Part shown: piece by piece, positions 60,640 to 64,000 of the stretch
How the letters are laid out: each line of letters opens with the position of its first letter
Numbering within the stretch: position 1 is the stretch's first letter
Assembly: GCA_030431635.1 (NCBI GenBank)
Contig: JAUIIL010000006.1
Span: 182,354-246,353, forward strand
Reading direction: 5' to 3'
DNA length: 64,000 bases
DNA from: Bacteriovoracia bacterium
GTDB taxonomy: Bacteria > Bdellovibrionota > Bacteriovoracia > Bacteriovoracales > Bacteriovoracaceae
Notes under the pieces: model-generated
What the model saw: the letters and a program-made list of their open reading frames with translations, nothing else
Database searches by the model: none
Told to the model about the DNA's origin: nothing
Made by a program: the position numbers and the translations under genes

Positions 60640-62746
60640 AGTTTTTTATTTTCCTGACTTTATCTTTGCTCTCTAAAAGTTTTTTGATGAAAAAGCCTAA
60701 GTTTCTTTTATCTTCAACAAGTTCTTCAGCACTCTCAATATCTTGAAGAAGGAGTGTCTTCGCATCCTCAAAATTCTTCCCCTGGAAAGAGTATCCATTC
60801 TGCTCTTTGTTAGCATAAAGAAAGGAGAGAGCATCAGCATAAACTTTGGCCTTATGATTACGTCCATATTTAAAGAATAAGAACTTTCTTCTCTTATTCT
60901 CAAGAGGATTGAAAATTTGTTGATTGGTATAAACAAAGTCACCGGCCAGTTCTGCTGCATCTTGGGCCAATAAAAAACTCTCATCAACTTTAATAACTGA
61001 ATTGCAGATAATATTTTTCCCAAAATTACTAGTTTCTTTTGTGAAATCTTTTTCAAGGAAGGGAAGGACTCGAGCAAAATTTGACTCAAAGTCTTCAAGC
61101 TCTTTTTTGATTTTTTTCTTCAAGAAACGAAAAAAACGCTCTCCTTCTCTTCCAAAGAGAATATTATCAATTTCATCCTTAACTAAGCGTATATTAAAAG
61201 AGTTAAGAACACTGTCATCATCAAAAACAAATATTTCATCATTTTCTAGATTATTAAGAATATCAATGTGGTATTGATAAAAATGAATGAAGTGTTGAAG
61301 TTCTTTAATCGTTTGTTCGTACTTCCCTGATAACTCAAGTTTTTTGACTCCACTAATGAGATCATCTTTTTTCGTGAGATCCCACTCTTGATCTGCAAGG
61401 TTATAAGAAGGAGTGAGTTCCGCGATAATTCTTTGAGAATGAGTATAGAAGCTAGAGTTAATATCATTAAACTCTTCTTCGCTGGAAGCAAAGTAGCTCT
61501 CTATTTCATTTAGAATACTAGTTTTATTCTCTAGTAATATTTCTTGAGATGAATAGCTTGTGAGTCTTTGAATCTTTACCCAAAAGTCATAATTAATAGA
61601 GCGAGAAGTGGTTGTATCGTGTTGGATGTATTCTTTCAGCAGAGGCTCGATTTTTGGGGCCAGTTGAGCGAACTCTATGAGTCTTCGCTTTTTCTCATTT
61701 TTATCTATCTGTACAGTTGATGGTTGAGCATTTTTTTGCAGAACATTCAAAAGATTAAAAAGGGAGTAGTTATTCTCTCCCATTTTTCCTTTGATAAACT
61801 GATTCTTCTCTTTTGTAATGGCCCCAATATTTTTTTCTTGCTCTTTTTGAACTTGTAATAAGATATCTTTGGCCTCGCTAAGAGACTTTAGGTATTTTGT
61901 TTTAGTTTCAAAATTATAATCATTTTTATTATTATTGATGCCAGAGTATTGCATTTGTTTTCTGAGTTCAAAATAAGCACAGTTAAAATTAATAAAAGCA
62001 TTTCTATCTTTCTCGAGATTCCACCTTTTATGTCCAGTAAGAACTTGACTGACTAAGGTTGAGAGAACTCCAAAGACAAGTCCACTAGAAGAAAGAGTAC
62101 TTCCGAGAGTTTTGACAGGATTTCCCTCTTCATCAACGGAGCGGGGAAAGATGAGTCCCACTTGGGAAACTTGAAGGGCCAACTCACTAATGGCATTTAA
62201 GGCCCCACCTTTTTCAGAGAGCTCTTCAAGACACTCTTTTTTCGTTGTAAGTGCGCTTAGGCCAGTCAAAAGAGTGCTTAAGTCAATATTATCTGTTATC
62301 CCTGTACTAAAGTTAAGTGCAGCAGTAGAGAGGTTCCCCGAATTAGCGAATGTAAGTTTTCCTACGGTAGAGAGGAATTTATTTAAAAGTTCTGAGTTAC
62401 TGGCGCATTTTTTACCAATAGACTCTTTAATAATCTCAATTTTATTGTAAATGTCAGAGTAGCGTAGGGAGCGCACAGGACAGTTAATTGGCTCAATTAA
62501 AGGAGATTTGGCCCCCAGCTCTTGCGTTTGATTCTGAATGAACACTTTGGCACTTTCAAGCGACGACGTAGGGTTTGAAGCTATTTGTTCTGATTTAATT
62601 TTAAATGTGAGGTGGACTTCGTTATTTTCAAGAGAGTCTTTAACAGTTTCAGTTCTTCCTTCAATAAGTGGTGTGCCACTGGCCTTATCATCTTGACATG
62701 ACAGTAGCACCACACTTGTTAATAACAGGAGAGGGAAGACTTTCAT
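60575..62746 (-). CDS. Large lipoprotein of unknown function
   Basis: 723 residues with lipobox V-L-L-S-C (Cys17). The mature protein is nearly all helical and charged, with several coiled-coil-like segments (about 285-330 and 480-620) and a few Cys. Residues about 170-250 have a hydrophobic stretch. No domain is recognised. Its last 21 codons lie antisense to the methyltransferase end. It is followed upstream by a small exported protein gene 6 bp away, so both form one unit. Confidence 0.7.
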   Translation of the reverse strand: MKVFPLLLLTSVVLLSCQDDKASGTPLIEGRTETVKDSLENNEVHLTFKIKSEQIASNPTSSLESAKVFIQNQTQELGAKSPLIEPINCPVRSLRYSDIYNKIEIIKESIGKKCASNSELLNKFLSTVGKLTFANSGNLSTAALNFSTGITDNIDLSTLLTGLSALTTKKECLEELSEKGGALNAISELALQVSQVGLIFPRSVDEEGNPVKTLGSTLSSSGLVFGVLSTLVSQVLTGHKRWNLEKDRNAFINFNCAYFELRKQMQYSGINNNKNDYNFETKTKYLKSLSEAKDILLQVQKEQEKNIGAITKEKNQFIKGKMGENNYSLFNLLNVLQKNAQPSTVQIDKNEKKRRLIEFAQLAPKIEPLLKEYIQHDTTTSRSINYDFWVKIQRLTSYSSQEILLENKTSILNEIESYFASSEEEFNDINSSFYTHSQRIIAELTPSYNLADQEWDLTKKDDLISGVKKLELSGKYEQTIKELQHFIHFYQYHIDILNNLENDEIFVFDDDSVLNSFNIRLVKDEIDNILFGREGERFFRFLKKKIKKELEDFESNFARVLPFLEKDFTKETSNFGKNIICNSVIKVDESFLLAQDAAELAGDFVYTNQQIFNPLENKRRKFLFFKYGRNHKAKVYADALSFLYANKEQNGYSFQGKNFEDAKTLLLQDIESAEELVEDKRNLGFFIKKLLESKDKVRKIKNFIHQNSCYDTLKDQTRHKKSS

Positions 62747-62752
62747 GAGTTT

Positions 62753-63400
62753 CTATCTACCTTCTACGATTTCAGTCATTTTATTAATTCTATGAAAATC
62801 AGACTTCTTAATCTTAAGAGTAATTTTCCCAAAAAGAGGGTTCATATAAACACCTTCAGAAGCTGGTGTTAAAAATCCAGCAACAACACCTCTATCAACT
62901 TTAGAGTTTAATTTAACTGATAGATCTTTTTTCTTTACATCTAAGTCATAACTAGGGATTTTGACTTTAACTCCACTATACCCTTCACGAGCAGGAACAC
63001 CTGCTAAAAAGAATTTTCCGTTACGGGCCACAAATTTAAGGGCACACTCTTGAACTTCACACTCTTTTGTAAAAGAGACATAAATATAAGAAGGATTTGG
63101 AGAAGAAGACCAATCGATGATATTTCCTCTAATTTCATTTGTATAAACAACATCATTAATATCTTCAGATGTTCCTAGAGAGACATTATCTTTACCAACT
63201 TCGTACTTATCTTCGTTTGATTGAGAGTATTTGGCGACAAAATCACGAGAAAGATAGACATAAAGATTTTTCAAAGAATCTCCATCTTTTTGATTTAAAA
63301 TCTTAGCAACTTCTTTTGTCTTAAGTTTTACTTTCTTTTCTTCCTTTGCGAAACTTTGATTAAAACTAGCAATTAACATAACGATAGCAAGATATTTCAT
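62753..63400 (-). CDS. Exported protein of unknown function
   Basis: 215 residues with a signal peptide (about 1-18, ending S-F-A). The mature part is beta-rich and basic, with two close Cys (E-C-E-V-Q-E-C). No family recognised. AGGAGG-like sequence (GGAGGC) lies before the ATG. It is first in a two-gene unit with the large lipoprotein gene (6 bp gap). Confidence 0.7.
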   Translation of the reverse strand: MKYLAIVMLIASFNQSFAKEEKKVKLKTKEVAKILNQKDGDSLKNLYVYLSRDFVAKYSQSNEDKYEVGKDNVSLGTSEDINDVVYTNEIRGNIIDWSSSPNPSYIYVSFTKECEVQECALKFVARNGKFFLAGVPAREGYSGVKVKIPSYDLDVKKKDLSVKLNSKVDRGVVAGFLTPASEGVYMNPLFGKITLKIKKSDFHRINKMTEIVEGR

Positions 63401-63545
63401 GGCAGGGCCTCCTAAAAAATTGTTAGCTTATTCTAGCTGAGAATTGGGTAGAGAATAAGAGAGATTGTAAGAAAGAAAAGTGCTGTCTAAAAGTTAGGCG
63501 ATTTAGGTTAAGCTCTTGATTTTCTGAATCAGAACCAGAATCAAG

Positions 63546-63848
63546 TCACAGTGGACAGTTTCGGTGAAGCAGATATAGCTGAGCTCCGATGATATCTGCC
63601 AACTTTGTTAATTCACTAAGTTCCTCCATCTCAATTAAAGCTTGAACTTCTCTATGAGAAGTAAGCGCAATATTAAAAAATTTCTTTCTATCTTTGAGTC
63701 CATTTCTATTATTTCCTTCTGCTAGATTTAAACACACACTCATAGAAGCTCTTATTATCTGATCTCTCACTGCTCCTTTGAGTTTTAACGCCTTCACTTG
63801 TTGATAGAGTTTGACTGCTTTTTGATAAACTTCAAGGTTTGTCCCCAT
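63546..63848 (-). CDS. Four-helix-bundle protein, 23S-rRNA-intervening-sequence-protein/Avd type
   Basis: 100 residues, complete. Features are V-Y-Q-K-A near the start, L-K-L-K-G-A-V-R-D-Q-I-I-R-A-S-M-S-V-C-L-N-L-A-E-G-N-N-R, with the S-x-x-x-N-x-A-E-G motif typical of this family, and R-K-K-F-F-N-I-A. Proteins of this fold are encoded inside 23S rRNA intervening sequences, and a relative (Avd) works in diversity-generating retroelements; no function is proven for free-standing ones. The start codon and ribosome site (AAGGAG) lie in a perfect 25-bp inverted repeat with the divergent paralog. Confidence 0.88.
   Translation of the reverse strand: MGTNLEVYQKAVKLYQQVKALKLKGAVRDQIIRASMSVCLNLAEGNNRNGLKDRKKFFNIALTSHREVQALIEMEELSELTKLADIIGAQLYLLHRNCPL
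63801..63829 (+). promoter_or_regulatory. Candidate promoter of the rightward four-helix-bundle gene
   Basis: TTGATA at 63801-63806 (5 of 6), 17-base spacer, GATAAA at 63824-63829 (4 of 6), lying inside the coding part of the divergent paralog. The predicted start near 63836 would place the complete 25-bp inverted repeat in the leader. Confidence 0.3.
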
Positions 63849-63908
63849 TCTCTTCTCCTTTTTTAGGGTTGCACTATGGGCAGAACCCTAAAAAAGGAGA
63901 AGAGAATG
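63846..63908. repeat. Perfect 25-bp inverted repeat across both start codons
   Basis: Left arm 63846-63870, right arm 63884-63908, 13-base loop (GCACTATGGGCAG). Each arm contains the start codon and ribosome-binding site (AAGGAGAAGAGA-ATG) of one of the two divergent genes. The arms match at all 25 bases, whereas the coding sequences directly following are clearly diverged. Confidence 0.95.
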
Positions 63909-64000
63909 TTAAACAATTTTATAACTTATCAAAAAGCAAAAGAGCTCTATTACAACTGCAGAGAACTTAAACTCAAAGGAGCGATGAGAGATCAACTTGA
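63906..64000 (+). CDS. Second four-helix-bundle paralog, cut by window edge
   Basis: ATG at 63906 with AAGGAG 7 bases upstream; 31 codons to the edge. The start M-L-N-N-F-I-T-Y-Q-K-A-K-E-L-Y and L-K-L-K-G-A-M-R-D-Q-L align to its divergent neighbour with roughly half of positions identical. It is therefore a paralog of the gene at 63546. The rest lies beyond the window. Confidence 0.8.
   Translation, partial: MLNNFITYQKAKELYYNCRELKLKGAMRDQL

Noticed and set aside
63515..63545. Imperfect inverted repeat CTTGAT...ATCAAG after the four-helix-bundle gene
   Set aside because: A 2-base bulge breaks the stem and no T-run follows in the minus direction; too weak for a terminator.
63846..63908. The 25-bp inverted repeat as the end of an insertion sequence or a 23S rRNA intervening sequence
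   Set aside because: No transposase, target duplication or 23S rRNA sequence is adjacent; the arms are the translation starts of the two genes.

Overview
The window is about 64 kb of A/T-rich, gene-dense chromosomal DNA, with no rRNA, tRNA, insertion sequence, prophage or CRISPR array that I can see. Gene content points to a Bdellovibrionota-type bacterium (Bacteriovorax/Halobacteriovorax/Peredibacter-like); this is inferred, not proven. The reasons are an 11-kb operon resembling the Agl-Glt gliding machinery of myxobacteria and Bdellovibrio, many exported peptidases (M1, two M14, a metzincin and another exported HExxH enzyme), many lipoproteins with an F-S-C type lipobox, and low-GC coding with frequent GTG/TTG starts.

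Layout. 1-7.3 kb: a DUF1499 / glutamine amidotransferase / exported NADAR lipoprotein operon, a 906-residue secreted protein with two uracil-DNA-glycosylase-like halves, and leftward genes for a UbiB-type kinase, a 2OG-Fe(II) oxygenase and a DTW-domain tRNA modification enzyme. 7.3-8.1 kb: lgt. 8.2-19.5 kb: the gliding-type operon, consisting of an ExbB/TolQ stator, two ExbD/TolR subunits, two TPR proteins, a small periplasmic protein, an AgmX/GltJ-type transducer, an Ig-like lipoprotein, an outer-membrane barrel and a VWA lipoprotein resembling CglB. A good promoter precedes it. 19.5-24.1 kb: GreA/GreB-like factor, ABC-F ATPase, CrtA-like protein and an amino-acid:cation symporter. 24.1-30.1 kb: a pair of small Cys-rich exported proteins, a CarD-like regulator, a metallopeptidase/ATP-grasp pair, an aldehyde dehydrogenase and a DUF2288 protein. 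30.1-39.2 kb: periplasmic ankyrin protein, M1 aminopeptidase, SMP-30-like lipoprotein, ScfR-like regulator, START protein, FMN reductase and acetyltransferase. 39.2-43.0 kb: a SemiSWEET-zinc-ribbon fusion and a WYL-regulator operon. 43.0-52.6 kb: mostly housekeeping (tag, truC, typA, queF, RluA-type synthase, ZIP transporter) with two exported zinc proteases and a TonB-like protein. 52.6-60.6 kb: two M14 carboxypeptidases, a response regulator facing a stand-alone phosphoacceptor-helix protein, tcdA, a TatD-type hydrolase and a methyltransferase. 60.6-64 kb: two exported hypotheticals, then two divergent paralogous four-helix-bundle genes (23S-IVP/Avd type).

The strongest leads are: (1) the gliding-type operon, with a CglB-like VWA lipoprotein as its last gene; (2) the divergent four-helix-bundle pair, whose start codons and ribosome-binding sites lie inside a perfect 25-bp inverted repeat; (3) a 65-residue isolated DHp/HisKA hairpin beside an OmpR-family regulator; (4) exported proteins with normally nucleic-acid- or nucleotide-directed domains (NADAR, UDG-like); and (5) four convergent gene pairs whose stop codons share a 4-bp TTAR overlap. 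All assignments come from reading motifs and gene order; no database search was run.
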